NCBI GenBank assembly: GCA_007644065.1
Contig: VJWN01000020.1
Location: forward strand, 425,874-489,873
Length of the DNA: 64,000 bases
From: Margaritispora aquatica
Lineage: Eukaryota > Ascomycota > Leotiomycetes > Helotiales > Discinellaceae
Direction: 5' to 3'
The position numbers were made by a program, and so were the translations under genes. Every line of letters starts with the position of its first letter. The first letter of the stretch is position 1. This document shows positions 11,955-24,766 of this stretch, piece by piece. The notes beneath the pieces were generated by a model. That model saw only the letters and a list, made by a program, of their open reading frames with translations, searched no databases and was not told the origin of the DNA.

Positions 11955-13279
11955 TTACGAACTCCCCACCCTCTTCAATGCCTCATCCGCTTGCTTCACC
12001 CCATCATCGAACCCAATAGCCTTCGCCAGAGTCCTCGCCTCATCAAACCTCTTCCTTGCTTCCCGAATATTGCCATCCATCTCTGCAAATTCACCGAGAT
12101 TGTGTGTTGCCACTGCACAACCAATATCGCATTCTTCCGTACGCTCGGGAGGAGTAACCTTTGCGGCTACTGCAAGAGCTTTCTCTGCCCATGCTCGTGC
12201 GTTGGCAACAAGCTGCGCGCGGGAAGCTGCTGGCTGGCCAGGTGTAGCCGGTGCTTGCTGTTGTGCTAGGGATATGGAGAGATTGTTCACTGTACTCTAG
12301 TTAGCATGAGCTTTGGAAAAGTGAGGACAGGCTAGCTTACTCAGAACGGCTGTATGGCAGCTTGAGGGTGGCGATAATGCTAGCGCTTGGAGGAACAGAG
12401 GAGCTGCCAGGTAGTGTTGATTACTCTCCTCGTAATGGTGGCCTAGAGCCTCCAAGGAACCTCCAATTTGTTCTGGTGACATCCATTCACCTTCACCTTC
12501 CTTTACTCCCTCCTTTTCTCGTCGCATCTGCTCCTTTAGCACCGTCTCAACAGCCCAAACTAGCCTTGCTTCTGCGTTCTCCTGCTGCTTCACGTATTGA
12601 TTTGCGTAGAGCTCTCCCAGCTTGACACTAACACCCACGGTCTTGCCTAAGACGTTCGTCCTCTTTCCCTCATTCCCTGGTAATGACCCCAATTGTTCCA
12701 CCCATAGCAGATTGTCCTTCTTTACGATCTCCAGGATATCAATTGCTTGTTTGTATCTCTGGATCTTCTCCATAAATGCCGCCAATTGGATCTTCACTCC
12801 AATGATTTCATCCGAGAAAGGGTCCATCCCAATCTCATCAGAGACTCGAAGTGCTTCGCGGTAGTACTTGATTGCATTTCGTGGATCGGGCGCAATGTTG
12901 CTATAGTATAGAGCTTTCCGCAACTGTTTTGCAACTGGGTCAGGAAACTTGTGGAATGCGCCGATTATGTAGTTATGATAGATGTAATTTGAATAGAAGA
13001 GGAATCCAGCTCCTGCAACGATCCTGTTTATGTTTAGATGTGCACTTCAATGGGTGCAAGGAAAGCTTACGTGAAGGCTGCTATGGATACTGAAAATGGA
13101 TACTCTTTCCATAAAGATTTAGAGGCGCGAACGAATGAATTGTTCGATTGACATCGCTGCTGTCGCATCTGGTTCGATATTGAATTCCGTGGCGAGACGT
13201 CTCTTCGTTGTTGTCGTAGGCATTGTGTCGTGTTTCTTGCTACTGGCCGAAATGCATTTTTCACACCTGGGGCAAACAT
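11955..13279 (-). CDS. Mitochondrial inner-membrane TPR protein, Mgr3-like
   Basis: Three exons: 13279-13071, 13023-12341 and 12289-11955. They give 408 aa, and the introns (47 and 51 nt) are in phase with CTAAAC/CTAAC branch sites. The first ~30 residues are rich in Arg, Gln and Ser without acidic residues, a good mitochondrial presequence. One membrane segment follows at about 61-85. The rest is helical and TPR-like, with conserved blocks such as KALYYSNIAPDPRNAIKYYREAL and the LMNNLSISLA segment created exactly by the second splice. Yeast Mgr3 works with Mgr1 as a substrate adaptor of the i-AAA protease Yme1; that role is family knowledge. The gene is divergently arranged with the Dap1-like gene. 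The exact orthology to Mgr3 is my recognition of the pattern, not an alignment. Confidence 0.8.
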
Positions 13280-13581
13280 ATTTATGATTGATCGTGGAAA
13301 TTTGTCAAGAGAGGAAGAAATTGAAGAAGATTGGCAATCATACAAACCGCGAGTCCTCGCGATTGAAGCTTGAAGCTATCTGAACCTCAGGTTGCTTGCA
13401 GCCCCCTGCAAGATGACGGGCGTGGGGACGTTGTATTTACCCCACCAGAATTCCCCCTCGGCATGAACATCACAAACATACATTTTCAAACGAGAACATA
13501 AGATACTTAACTCGATTTATAGTCCCAACTGTGGAGAACTCTCAACGAAATATTCAAACTCTGCGACGTAAAATTTCTACG
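13280..13581. promoter_or_regulatory. Shared divergent promoter (Mgr3-like / Dap1-like)
   Basis: A 302-bp gap separates the start codons of two divergent genes, one mitochondrial and one heme-related. Both promoters must lie here. No clear TATA box is visible, as is common for housekeeping genes. Confidence 0.45.
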
Positions 13582-14247
13582 ATGGCTGGCAAATTCGAGC
13601 CCAAAACCCCCGTTCAGCTTGCCCCTCCAAAGGACGACCCAATATCCCTCGAGACTCTCTCCAAGGCCAATGGTACGAGCACTTTCTCATTCCCGAGCGG
13701 CTTGTGCTCTTAAGCTCCAAACACAAAGCTAATAGCAAAACCTAGGTGTCGATGGTGCTGCGTGCTATGTTGCAATTAAGGTACACATTCGAGATCTCCC
13801 CGAAAGCCACACCATGCAGGCACTCTGAGCCAACTTGAGATGATGGCATCTTTGGAGAAAGAAAATGCTGATCTATATAAAGGGTAAAGTCTATGATGTA
13901 ACTGGTAACAAGATGTACCAGCCAGGAGGCTCATATCACGGTATGATGTCTTTCCATCCTCCCCCGGGTTGTATTCAAAGCTTTTTGCAAGCCAGACCTC
14001 CTCTGTCACTTCTCAGCCGCATACATGATAGCGGGAAAGTAAGCACTCTAACACAAGCCCAGTCTTTGCCGGCCATGACGCCTCCCGAGCACTTGCTCTC
14101 ACGTCCACCAAAGCTGAGGATGTCAAGCCAGACTGGAAAGACTTAGATGACAAGGAGAAGGGAGTGCTGAATGACTGGAATACGTTCTTCTCCAAGCGAT
14201 ACAACGTCGTGGGATGGGTCGAGGGAGCTACGAACAAGGAGACATGA
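13582..14247 (+). CDS. dap1: Dap1-like membrane-associated progesterone receptor (cytochrome b5 fold)
   Basis: Four exons: 13582-13672, 13746-13780, 13883-13940 and 14063-14247. All are in phase and give 122 aa. The protein carries the MAPR variant of the cytochrome b5 fold. Its features are an opening DPISLETLSKANG, the strand GKVYDVTGN, the PGGSYHVFAGHDASRALA core (residues ~55-73), and a C-terminal LDDKEKGVLNDWNTFFSKRY helix. The Tyr in GGSYH corresponds to the heme-coordinating tyrosine of PGRMC1/Dap1. Dap1 proteins bind heme and support cytochrome P450 enzymes of sterol synthesis such as Erg11. There is no N-terminal membrane segment, as in other short fungal Dap1 proteins. Exon 2 is only 35 nt and exon 3 only 58 nt. 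The third intron has the least typical branch region, but its phase is forced by the protein. Confidence 0.88.
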
Positions 14248-16616
14248 GAGAGGTGTTGAAATGTGTTATGATACCAAGGATTTACGGCGAATGGTGAGTG
14301 AGCAGCGAGAGGAGTTTGGGATCTATACGGTGAACTGCTATTTCGATGGCGGGGGAGATGATTTGCTAGGCTCATTTTACAGATATTCAGCGGTTGCTGA
14401 GTGTTGAGTGAAGAAGAACCTGCATGAAAAAGCAACGAAGAATACATTATGACTTCAGCCCTATCGTCTTATTCCCAGCTTATTCCCTATGGTTTGTGTT
14501 GCTAACTCCAGACCGTACGAGGCTGGTCGAGGTCAAGCTTGGCACCAAGCAGCTGTCTCAAAAAGGAAAACCAACCACTGCCCAACTTTGAGATCCCGAT
14601 CTGATCCCTAGAGATCTTCGAGAAATTATCGATTCATCCTTTCACAGAAAACAGTTCAAGAACAAAAGCAAGAGTACTGCCATCTTACTCGTGCCTTCTT
14701 CACCACTAGGCAGCAGCCACAGATTAAGCAAACATCTCGACCCGGTACACGGATTCCCACGCTCTGTGGAGAATAAATCTCCGTTTCTGCTGTGCCAGAG
14801 TGATGTGTGTATCATGCATGCAATGCGCTTGCTGTTCACCGCCATCCCATGTCGAAATGTGAGTTTGCTATACAGCCGGCCAGCTAGCCAGACACTTTCC
14901 ATTTCAATCAGCCGACTGTGACACAACATCTCGTCTTGTTAACCCCAATGAGGAAATACAAGGAGTTCATTCACTTCGTACGACCTAAGGGGGGTGACTC
15001 CCTCACATATTCCGTTTCGGCTAGAACTCAGCAAGTGTCGGTAGGTCGCCGCTCTCCCATTTGCCGGAGGGCACTATTCTGGGAGCAAGGTACATCTTGT
15101 ATATCGCAGGCTACCTACCTATCATTTCACATCATAACCCTCTCTTGTCTTGCTGTATCATTTGCCATTTCTCCAAAGCCTTCCTTGTAAACAGCACCTG
15201 CCCTAACCACCAAACAGCTTCTTCACTTCTAATGTCCCTCTCACAAGCGAGCGCAAAACGCCGAAATTGAAATTCAAAAAACATGCCATCAAATTTTACA
15301 ACTACCTACCTACAGCATGTCACTTGAGAAATTCTCAATAGCCGGCTACCCTGAACACTAACTAAAAAAAATCAAAAAAACGTACGGCCGGTAAGGTGTG
15401 ACATCGCTATTGTATCACGCAGCACACACAAATATGAACATGACCGATTACATCCGTATCGAGATCCACACTCTTGCAAAAGTCACCACCAGCAGCTGCA
15501 GTCGCAACTTGATCGCATGAGAGGAACCACCGCATCTCGCTTCCCCACTTCAACAATGCATGTCCACGTCTGACCTTATCATGCTCATACCAACAGAGCA
15601 TCTCTCAAATTTTCAGCATCTCCTCGCACCACATTACGGGACGTCTCGCGTATTACTCGCTTCAGTCTGTTCGTGTACAGTAAGTATTTTCTTTCGCAGT
15701 TTTATCCTTGAAATGCACCTCTTTGTCAAACAGAATGTATGGACCTGCAGCAGGCGAGGTATATTGGGAATCTCCAGTCCCATATCTCACCACTCCATTC
15801 ACGCATTCATGTCAATTCCAAGTAAGGCTATAACTATCGCAGGCGCGTGAGCTTTCAACATCTGCAATACGCCACACTTCGTTCCTTACCTACCTACCTA
15901 CCTCCGTGTGTATTTTCCATTACCCGCCGTGCAACTCACAGCTTGCGAACCATACATCACACAACACATATCACACACTATACACTATACGCCAAAGACA
16001 ACAGCCACGTACGATAGACCACAACCACGTTAATCTCATCCCACATCCGTCAGTTCACATATTGGGGTACGTGTACACACTATGGCCCATTTCCTTCTCT
16101 ACAGATTACACGTACGTACGTAGGTACCTACCACTCTTCATCTCTCTCACACAACATCACAATTCAAGTACAATACCATAGACTACACCAATAGAGCACA
16201 ACAGAAATCCCCAAAACATTTCACACAGCATAGCCGCACCCGCCTCGCCGTCATGATCGCCACCAACTTACCTTCGCTGCCCAGCCCATTTCCCACCCAC
16301 CTTCCAATCCATAATCAACCGGTATCTTCACAATCCCCTCCACTCTCCCCCCACCCACCAACCCACCCCGTCAATCCATCCATTCATCAATCCACCCTTT
16401 CTTCACGCCCCTCCGTCTCACCCAAAACAGCTGCGGCCACCAACCAATAAACCTCATGTTTCATTCAATGCATTCTACAACCCCCCTCCCAACAAGAAAA
16501 ACACGTACAACGTAGGTAATCTAACACATCAACGCGAACGCGAAGTGTACAAGTTAAGTGTAACTCCAAAGAAGCAGGTACCTGCATTTGTTTTGTTCAC
16601 TTTTACATGCGTGTGT

Positions 16617-16653
<37 letters not shown>

Positions 16654-17752
16654 ATGTGCCTGTGCCGTATGTCAACACAGCAGCAGCAGCGTGCTGTTGT
16701 GACCGAGACTAAACCACCTTAACAGACTTAACTTGAGTATCTTGAGTATTGTGCAGATGAGGCGCTACCTACCAACGAACATAGAATAAGTCCTAACCTG
16801 GCCTTTATTCTCGTTCTTTCACCAAGAGAGCGGAGGTAAGAAAATATTATCAACGATAAGATTACAATCACTGTATGTGAGGAAGAATTCGAGTTCGATA
16901 GACAGATCGAATGAAATATAGCTGGCAGTACCCCCCTTCCCCAACTCTCTATCTCTCTGTCTCTCTATACTCTCTAGCCTCTCTAGCCTCTATTCAAATC
17001 GATTCAATTTCGCAACACAGCCTACCTACCGACAGATGTAGGACAAAGCAAATACTGGAGCGAAATCTCTTTTGAGCGTCATTGTACCTTCAAAGCTTAT
17101 TGCACTCTTCCTTACCTTGCCACGATGACTTGTGCATGTATCCTGCACTTTGACTGAACATAATCAATCCAAGCTGACACCATTTCATTTTATTTCGTTT
17201 CGTTTCATTTCATTCTTGCGCGCCATCCTATCGATTCAGAAGGGGACATTCCCAGTGATGCGAACACCCACATGCCCCGTGCAGATTAACGCGCCACGAC
17301 CTGTAGTGCGATGAACTCACTCATCAAACTTCTCTCCACATATCAAAGATCATGCCATTTTCTCTCCCATCACATGCAGAGTCACGCTGAGACTAGATTG
17401 CATCTCATCTCGAGGAAACGTGATAAAAATGATTTGATATTTGATGCTTTAATTCATTCGTTGGTTGTAACACACTTCCAGGACAGTGTTTTCACGTCAT
17501 AAGACACAACCTCGTCCCAACTTCCATTCTCCCCATCCTCAAAATCCCATAGTCGCCATTCACAGTTGCAATACCGAGGTATAATGCCACCTCAGTGTTG
17601 CACTGTACGCTCTCTCAGCTAATAGATACATCGCATGACCTCCGAGGACGGAAGCTCATCTTATTCATCAACTCTCCATTCACAAGTACCAAAATGTTGC
17701 AGAACCCAAACGCCCCGCGACCTTCAAATCTCATTCGCAACAATGCTCTTCT
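14248..17752. other. Gene-poor 3.5-kb region with simple repeats
   Basis: No supported gene. The region has many short TACC/CCTA runs (15888-15903 and 16111-16132, for example), CA-rich stretches, and a long GT microsatellite. Base composition is pyrimidine-rich on the plus strand between 15.9 and 16.5 kb, which makes long meaningless frames on that strand. It may include untranslated leader or a non-coding transcript; I cannot tell. Confidence 0.4.
16610..16649. repeat. (GT)n microsatellite
   Basis: About 40 bp of nearly pure GT dinucleotides with one A interruption, bounded by ACATGC and AATGATG. Confidence 0.9.
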
Positions 17753-17959
17753 TCAATGACCCTGGCCTTGTTGCTTCATCATTGTCGCCCGCATGGCATC
17801 GACACAGCCTTGGCATGCCACCCGCTGTACCCAGGTGTTTTTGATGACTTTTACACCATAACACTGATGGATGGGATCTGTCCTCGCAAAGTGGCAGTAT
17901 GACAGGAGACGTTCGTCTCTATGACCGCAAACGAATTGAAACTCTTCCCAGTCGCACAT
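17753..17959 (-). CDS. Small Cys/His-rich hypothetical protein (68 aa)
   Basis: A single-exon frame starting MCDWEEFQFVCGHRDERLL. The Cys-x8-CGH start and the later Cys residues, including a CxxC near residue 49-52 (VACQGCVD), resemble small fungal proteins that begin with MC and a short Cys-His knuckle. A second protein of the same style starts at 34120 in this window. The function is unknown; metal binding is an inference from the Cys/His spacing. No signal peptide. The region around it is gene-poor. Confidence 0.4.
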   Translation of the reverse strand: MCDWEEFQFVCGHRDERLLSYCHFARTDPIHQCYGVKVIKNTWVQRVACQGCVDAMRATMMKQQGQGH

Positions 17960-20900
17960 GATGCTGGTAGGTAGGTATTGACGTCGGAATTCTGCTCGTT
18001 TTCAAAAGTCAGTGAATTGAAAATATTCATTCTTGGGAGGGGTACCAACTGTTGCAATGATTCACCCGTACGGTGTATACGGGAACCGTTTTTGTGTCTT
18101 TATGGATTGCGGACGGGAGCGGGAGGATGTAGGTATTCCACTCGTATTACAGAGGCGTTGGAATATGCGGTAGTGGGAGACGACGTCAACGATCGTCTCA
18201 AGGCATCAAAGAGCTGCCGAACAGAAAGGAGAAGTTGAGAGCGTATAATGAGACAGCCTCCAGATAAAGACGGGCAGCAACGATTTCTTGAAATGAAACG
18301 CGAAATAGTAGAGCCAAGGTGAGTGACTCAAGCACGAGATACAGAATGAGAGGTAACACCATTTTATATATACTGCATCACTCCATCCTCAATAACCACA
18401 CAATGTTGAAGTGGCTCTCAGGACGGCGCTCCCCATCCATACACGATATTCTGACTCCAAATTTACCTACAAGCAAATTTGACCCCCGACTAAACTTGAT
18501 ATCTGCATTGGCAGAATTCTTTTTATTCGGATATGCAACTAAATTTCCGGATTTAAAGCAACTATGCAATATGTAGTATGGGTCTCAAGTATTAGGTAGT
18601 CAAGCCAAATGCACCAGAGATGACCAAACTGGAAGCTTCATTCGAAGGAATTTGATCTCTTTACCGCAATACAGAAATGCTACGAGTCGAAAAAGCCTTC
18701 TGACTTTGTTATCATGAGATTGGTAGTACAAAGAAAAGAGAACAGGGGGAATATTCTTGACCACAGCAACTCGCAACTGTTTCGATTGACTCCATCGATG
18801 TAGTAGTCCCTGTGTGGAAGGGTGATATGAAGAAGAAGAAAGGAATGTGAAGTGAAAGTGAAAGTGAGATATGATATATTTGGGATCTCCTAATGGTGAG
18901 CATGTGGATCTGCAACGGGTTTTAATGTTCTGTTGCTCAAACCGGGTTACTGGAACGCGTGTGACCATTGATGGTGGCGTCGTGCAGCTGCCGTCAAGGA
19001 GACTGATATGCATAGAAGACACGTTATAGTCCATTAAATAGCATTCAGTGAACACGGTTGGTGTGAGCATCGGGCCGGTCCAGACCAGCCGCTGAAGACT
19101 CGACGCTTGTCGTATGTGACAGAAGCGGATTGTCTAAATCTTCGCTTCTTCGATCAGCCATAAAATGGGTCTTCTAGCGGAGAACCACTGTTTAAACCAC
19201 CATGCCATCAATGTTTCAAACACCTAGGAATCGGACAAGATATCCGGACCAATAGTATATTCCTGTTGTGACAATCCGTTCTCGGAAAGATGAAAAGGCA
19301 TTATGGGGGCTCTGCAGTTGTGCAATGTTCGAATCCTCTTGAGTGTGCTATAGCAAATCACTCTGTAAAATATAATCATAATTCTCTCGTGCGCCATATA
19401 GAGCATTGCATACCAGTAACGCACATCTTCCTGCGCCGTTATAGCAGACTTGCTCAGTCAAAAGAGAGGCAAAGCAGCACCAGGGTTTGGTGATTTCAGC
19501 TTGATATTCGGGCGGCTGGATTCGCTTATGCGGTCGAAGGCCGTCAACAGGTGTTCGAGAGTATTCGTCGACGTGACCATCCTGGCATGGTGGAATGTTA
19601 GCATGCATGGACGAGCAAAAGAAGAAGATGCAGAAGAGGATCAGCTTGCAGATGTCTATGCCGAAAGTCGCCATCCCCTTTGAGGCCATTCAAGAGGAAG
19701 CGGAGATTGCTCCGTGATTGCCTCTCATGTTATCAATGGTGGAAATGGCATGGCATGGCAATGATGCCGATTGATATGCAATCCCGTGGCAGTGCGCCAA
19801 TCGATCATCGAGCATATGCATGAGCTTCGGAAAGATCTCAACCAACACGGAAGAGGAGAATGCGAAGTGTTGTGGACATAAGCATCCCCTGCTTGTAAGA
19901 TCTACCTACCTAGCTTGAATCGATCTTTTGAATGCCGTGGGGAATCGTTCTAAAAAGAACTTCATGTCATATTAATCTCGATCAATGAATGCACTGAGGG
20001 TGAATTCTATAACTTTGCGAAGAGATTCAAGACAGCCATTGCTTTTGATTCAATACAAATGGTCGAAACCAAATTGAATCCATAATGATAGCAGGGCAGT
20101 TACCCGTTGTCAAGGAGAGTTATCATGTGACTTCAGCTGTATTAGTCATTAATCTATAAAGAGCCTAGCTTCGGTTGACACCTCAGGCTCTAATTTGTAA
20201 GTCAGGCCGCCATGAACAAATGGCTGAGGTGGCTGAGATGGCTGCCCTGTCCTGCCTTGTCCTGCCCTTGCCCCCCAGCACGGTACCGTACCTTCATATG
20301 AAGTTGAATGGATTGGATTTCGCGATTCTCATCTGCATTCCTTCCTGCTTTCTCTTTTCTCTTTTAAATAATTCTTCTTCATTTTTTTCACCATCAAATC
20401 ATCAAATAAATCAAAGAATAATCAAATTGGTTATTCTCATACTCTGTGTCATGAGATGATCTAATGACTGATGATGATTATGATAGGAAAAGAATGAGAA
20501 TGCGACCGGTGAAGCCCTAACGTACTTTGGGTACTGCTGCCTAGTTCTCGGTAGCAAGCCTCACTCCTCACTCCTCAGTCCTCACTCCTCACTCAACCTC
20601 AACTCGTCGCAAGCCCTGTTTTTCGCTTTCAATCCTTCCACGACATCAATTCCAACCCCTCTTCAGGAGTCATTCTCCGTCACACAGGTCCATTGTATTG
20701 TGATGCGATGAGTTGAACTTTGCTGCTTCTAGTTGCTTCAAGTTTTAACTTTTCAAGAATCTTCTTGTTTTTCCCAGTTGGGTCTCGTTCTTGTTCTTTG
20801 TTCTTGTTCTCGCAAAACTTGTTTAGGGTGTCGTGTTCGTGGGTGGGTGTTTTGTCTCGAGCGACCACATCAGTTGCCCGATTCGTTCACCGAGATCCTG

Positions 20901-21213
20901 CATCATTTGGCGTGGTTGACGGTAACCACCATTCACCATCCACCATCCACTAGAAAAGTCCAGACATATCTTCTCCTCAACATCAAGTCTGCCTTGCGCC
21001 CACTTGCGAACCAACTTCACTGGGCATCTCGAATTTGGTATTCTCAAGCAGATCGTCAATGTCTCGCCCAGTCTCAGTATAGCGATTGTTGTGGACAATC
21101 CCCACAGTGTATGGGCGATTCCTAGGTGCTCTTAAGCTTTACTCTGTGCATAGGTGTTGATCCTCGCTGTCGAAGGCTTGCTTACTGTATGTGTGGTGCC
21201 TTTGCTCAGCAGA
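17960..21213. other. Gene-poor region upstream of the first zinc-finger gene
   Basis: About 3.2 kb with only short frames. It holds TACC-type repeats and a pyrimidine-rich (CACTCCT) run close to the zinc-finger gene, and probably a long leader of that gene. Nothing else is supported. Confidence 0.4.
20560..20595. repeat. CTCACTC minisatellite
   Basis: About five imperfect 7-bp units of the form TCACTCC, within the presumed promoter or leader of the zinc-finger gene at 21.2 kb. Confidence 0.7.
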
Positions 21214-23881
21214 ATGGCAAATCAGTCGAACGATCACAGTAATGGCAGTTACTCCGGAGTATGACCCAAGAAACTCCATATACTCTGTGTTTTTCTAACC
21301 AGAGTACTTTCTAGTATTATCCTTCACTTCCTCCAATTTCGAGAGATATGGGGCCTCCAATGGATTTCCCTCTGAAGCCCATCGAGGTCGACTTGAACAA
21401 TCCTCGAACATTGTTACCACCAGGACTTGGGGATTTTCCTTTTCCGTCTTCAAGCACAGCTAAGATGCCTCCAATGGATGGTTATTCGCGTTACCCACCG
21501 GATCCCATTGCGCAGTGGTATAATAACAATGATGGACCTTGGGTCCATCATAAGGCCATTCCAGAGATAGGTGGAGAAAGGTACAAGCATCTTTATCGAC
21601 AAGCAAATCCATCCGAAGTGGGATCATCATTTCCTTACAATAATCCACATTCGGACTCTGGTTATGGCACTCGCCGTAGTGTCGCAAATACCTCTGTTTT
21701 CAGTGTCGATCAGGACTGTCAAAGCCTGTCGAGCCATCTCACAGATTACCCTCCACAGTACCAAGGTATCAGTGAGCTAATACAGCAACGTGATGTTCGA
21801 GTGAATGAGGTGTGGGGAGATGCACCCGATGTTTCAGGTCTGAGATGTCCAACATGTAAAAAAGCCGTCAAAACTCGGTCCGAGTTGAAGTATGTTACTC
21901 CATAGTTAGTTGCACTACAATTGCCATGTACTGATCTAAATCAGGAAACATGATCTTAGGCATAGAAAGCCTTTCACTTGCCAGGTCAATGGATGTCTAA
22001 GGACTGAAGGATTTAGTACCCCTAATGACCTCGAAAGGCATAAAAAGAGTAAACACCCGTCAGTTATTTCAAATAAAAAGTATCGGTGCTATGTTTCGGA
22101 CTGTAAGTCGAAAGACAAGTCATGGCCAAGATTGGACAATTTTCGGAGCCATCTCAAGCGTGTTCATTCTCAGCTGAGCAGTGAACAATATGAGGGCATG
22201 ATACGACGGTGAGAGCAGATATTATGAAGCCCATAGGAGATACTAATAAATAGTAGTGCGGAGTTTTTTGACACACCACTTGACTTGGAACAGGAACTTC
22301 CAGCTCAAATGTCAGATTTTTACTTAGAACCTGTTGAGGCAAACAATCTCTCCCGACACAATGGACAAACGCTGGAAAACCTAGCATCGACTAGTTGGAA
22401 GCCCATTCACAGGGAGATCAATGGACCCATTCAGGATTTGATTCTGCCCAGTAGATTGGAGATTCCTGGTACCACGGCCATATCTGCTAGCACTAGATCC
22501 CCTCTTCCAGAGGCCCCCCAAAGAGAGATTGAGACTGTTCAACCAGTGGACATCTTCCAGCCACCGAGCGTGATGCTCGATGCCACGATCATTTCACCCC
22601 TGGCTCAAGTGAGCGAGGTAGGCACACGGAACTCCACAAATTCCCAAAACAAGGCAACCAGGCAGACTTTGGACTCAGACGCAACCTTGACCGAGGTCAT
22701 CAAATCAGTTTTAGAAAGAACTGAAAGTGAAAATCTAAGCCACGATTTGCCTAATAGCAAAGCCTCATCAGAAGATAGTGGTTCCTCTCCACAAGTATCC
22801 AGCTCTTCAAGTGATGATGAAAATTCTCCATCGGAAACCATAGAATCCCAAAGGAGAAAAACAGCGCTTGCAGTCATTAGGGTTCTTCGTGAGCAAGGGT
22901 TTAACCTACAGAAGATCGAACCTGTTGCTGAACCGGAAATTACTCAAAACGCAGGTTCTGCTGCTGGCAAAAAGAGTGACAACCAAGTCATATGTCAGGT
23001 TTGTAAAAGGTTTAAGGGACGGCCTTGCGAGCTCAAGTATTTCTACATTCTCTCTTTTCAACTTCATTCAACGCTGATTTGGTTTAGAAAACACATGAAG
23101 CGTCACGAGAGGCCGTATGGCTGCACGTTTGCGGCGTGCAGCAAGACCTTTGGCAGTAAGAACGACTGGAAACGACACGAAAACTCACAACACTTCCATC
23201 TCGAAACATGGCGCTGTGATGAACGGCGACCCGAGTCCGAGGGCTCTACTCCATGTGGGAAGGTTTGCTATCGCAAGCAGACCTTCCAGGAACATCTCAT
23301 TAAGGCACATGAAATCACAACTGAGGCGACGCAGAAGCAAAAGCTAGACGCTTATCGGATTGGGAGGAATTGTCAAGGTCAATTCTGGTGTGGCTTTTGT
23401 GAGAAGACTATTCAACTTGCAAAGCAAGGATTGGATGCGTGGAATGAGAGATACGATCATATCGATAACCATTTTATGGGACGCTGTGGATTGCAGACAC
23501 AAAGTATTCTTGACTGGACTCAAATCGACGCCAATCCTACAAAGGTAACCTCAGATCTGACAGAAACATCCAGCCTTTCAACACTTGCGTCTGTTGCTCT
23601 TGGAGGTGCTAGTCTCAAGAGAATTCGAAGTCCCGAGGAGGTTGAGGAGCGCGCGAGGAAGAGCAAGCATACAAAGACTTCCGCACCAGTGGATGTTTTT
23701 GTTTATTGTGTAAGTCCTGCACTGATTTATGGAGTCTTATAATCACTAATACGCTTCCCAGTGCCAGTGTCATATCTCGCACAACCCAAAGTTGAATCAG
23801 AGCTGCAGCCAATGCCCCGACTCTCATCTCTTTTGCGATGCCTGTGAAGTGCGACATGAAGACAGAGCAACAGAGACTTGA
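21214..23881 (+). CDS. C2H2 zinc-finger transcription regulator (about 801 aa)
   Basis: Six exons: 21214-21258, 21315-21889, 21945-22208, 22257-23036, 23088-23709 and 23762-23881; the phase is kept throughout. Zinc fingers occur in two groups. Near residues 190-285 are a CPTCKK finger whose His pair is restored by the second intron, then two CxxxxC...HxxxxH fingers. Near 540-640 is a CQVCKRF finger, likewise completed only after splicing out 23037-23087, then a CTFAACSKTFGSKNDWKRH finger and a third. The linker at 290-530 is Ser/Glu-rich and disordered. The last exon adds a CxC...CxxC...CxxC zinc-ribbon-like tail. Such proteins act in the nucleus as sequence-specific regulators; the targets are unknown. 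The 15-codon first exon is less certain than the rest; the alternative is to start at the Met at 21348. The acceptor at 22251-22256 is TAGTAG, so one Ser may be optional. Confidence 0.82.
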
Positions 23882-24275
23882 TTGGCTTTGTGGTTGCCCT
23901 TTTTTACCTATAGAGATTTTGGTTCACGCCGTTTCTACTCTCATTTCTTGGATGGGATGATGTTTGGATGAACTTTATGATTTGAAGATGCTGAAATCAT
24001 TGTAATGGCGGATGTATAGTACTCAAAAACAATGCCTCTTGGTGGAACTGGGTAGTCTGCATTCGCGGCGAGGATGGAATTTAAGGGGCAATGAACAGAT
24101 TAGATGCCCGATTCGGTTTGTCATTGGCGTTGGGTATGAGTTCGTATCCTAAGATGATTGACTGGACGAATCCACAGTGAGCTATATGGTGATTTTGACT
24201 ACATGACTTGATATGATATATTGAACTGTGATCGAAGCAATCCTACCAATTTCCCTCCCTATTCTCTTTTATTTG
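23882..24275. other. 3' flank of the zinc-finger gene
   Basis: About 400 bp of presumed 3' untranslated region and spacer. No gene seen. Confidence 0.4.
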
Positions 24276-24766
24276 GTAAGAGCTCTGGCTACTACAAACG
24301 GCCCACCACTGTTTCTACACTAAGAGTCATTGGTTTTAGATCACAATAACTCAAAGATTTTTTTTTTCAATTTTTTTTTGGGGGGGGGGGAAATCGAGAC
24401 CTTAGTAGATATTAAGAATTGGGTTATTATATATAAAATTAGTTTAATTGTTGACTCGCATTTAGGAATTAAATAGAATCAAACGTAGACAAAATCAAAA
24501 AAGCTAATTTTCCTACCAAAAGTAGCCGAAAACCACCAATTGTATAGAGCTATTATCTTTAACCTACAGTAAATCTGGTAGGAAAAAAATCCAATGAATA
24601 TTTTAGAAGGTTTAAAGAATTGTGGAGATTATTAACTATCAAAGATGTAAGTTTTATAGAGTTCGAGTTATAAGTGAAATTAATTGTATTAATTTGAACA
24701 CTATAACTTTTGGTGTAACAACAGTTCAGCAGTGGGCTGTTTGTAATGGCTAGCCAGAGCTCTTAC
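24276..24766. mobile_element. MITE-like element with terminal inverted repeats
   Basis: A perfect 16-bp inverted repeat, GTAAGAGCTCTGGCTA, bounds a 491-bp segment (24276-24291 and 24751-24766). Similarity continues inward for about 20 bp more with small gaps (TACAAACRGCCCAC). The interior is strongly AT-rich, has no coding frame, and contains an A/T homopolymer run followed by ten G at about 24382-24391. This is the form of a non-autonomous DNA transposon. I could not see a target-site duplication (TTTG on the left, GATA on the right), so the insertion is old or the boundaries lie a base or two off. Confidence 0.65.

Noticed and set aside
13776..14447. Minus-strand ORFs across the Dap1-like gene
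   Set aside because: The plus strand gives a complete, correctly spliced MAPR protein; these are shadows.
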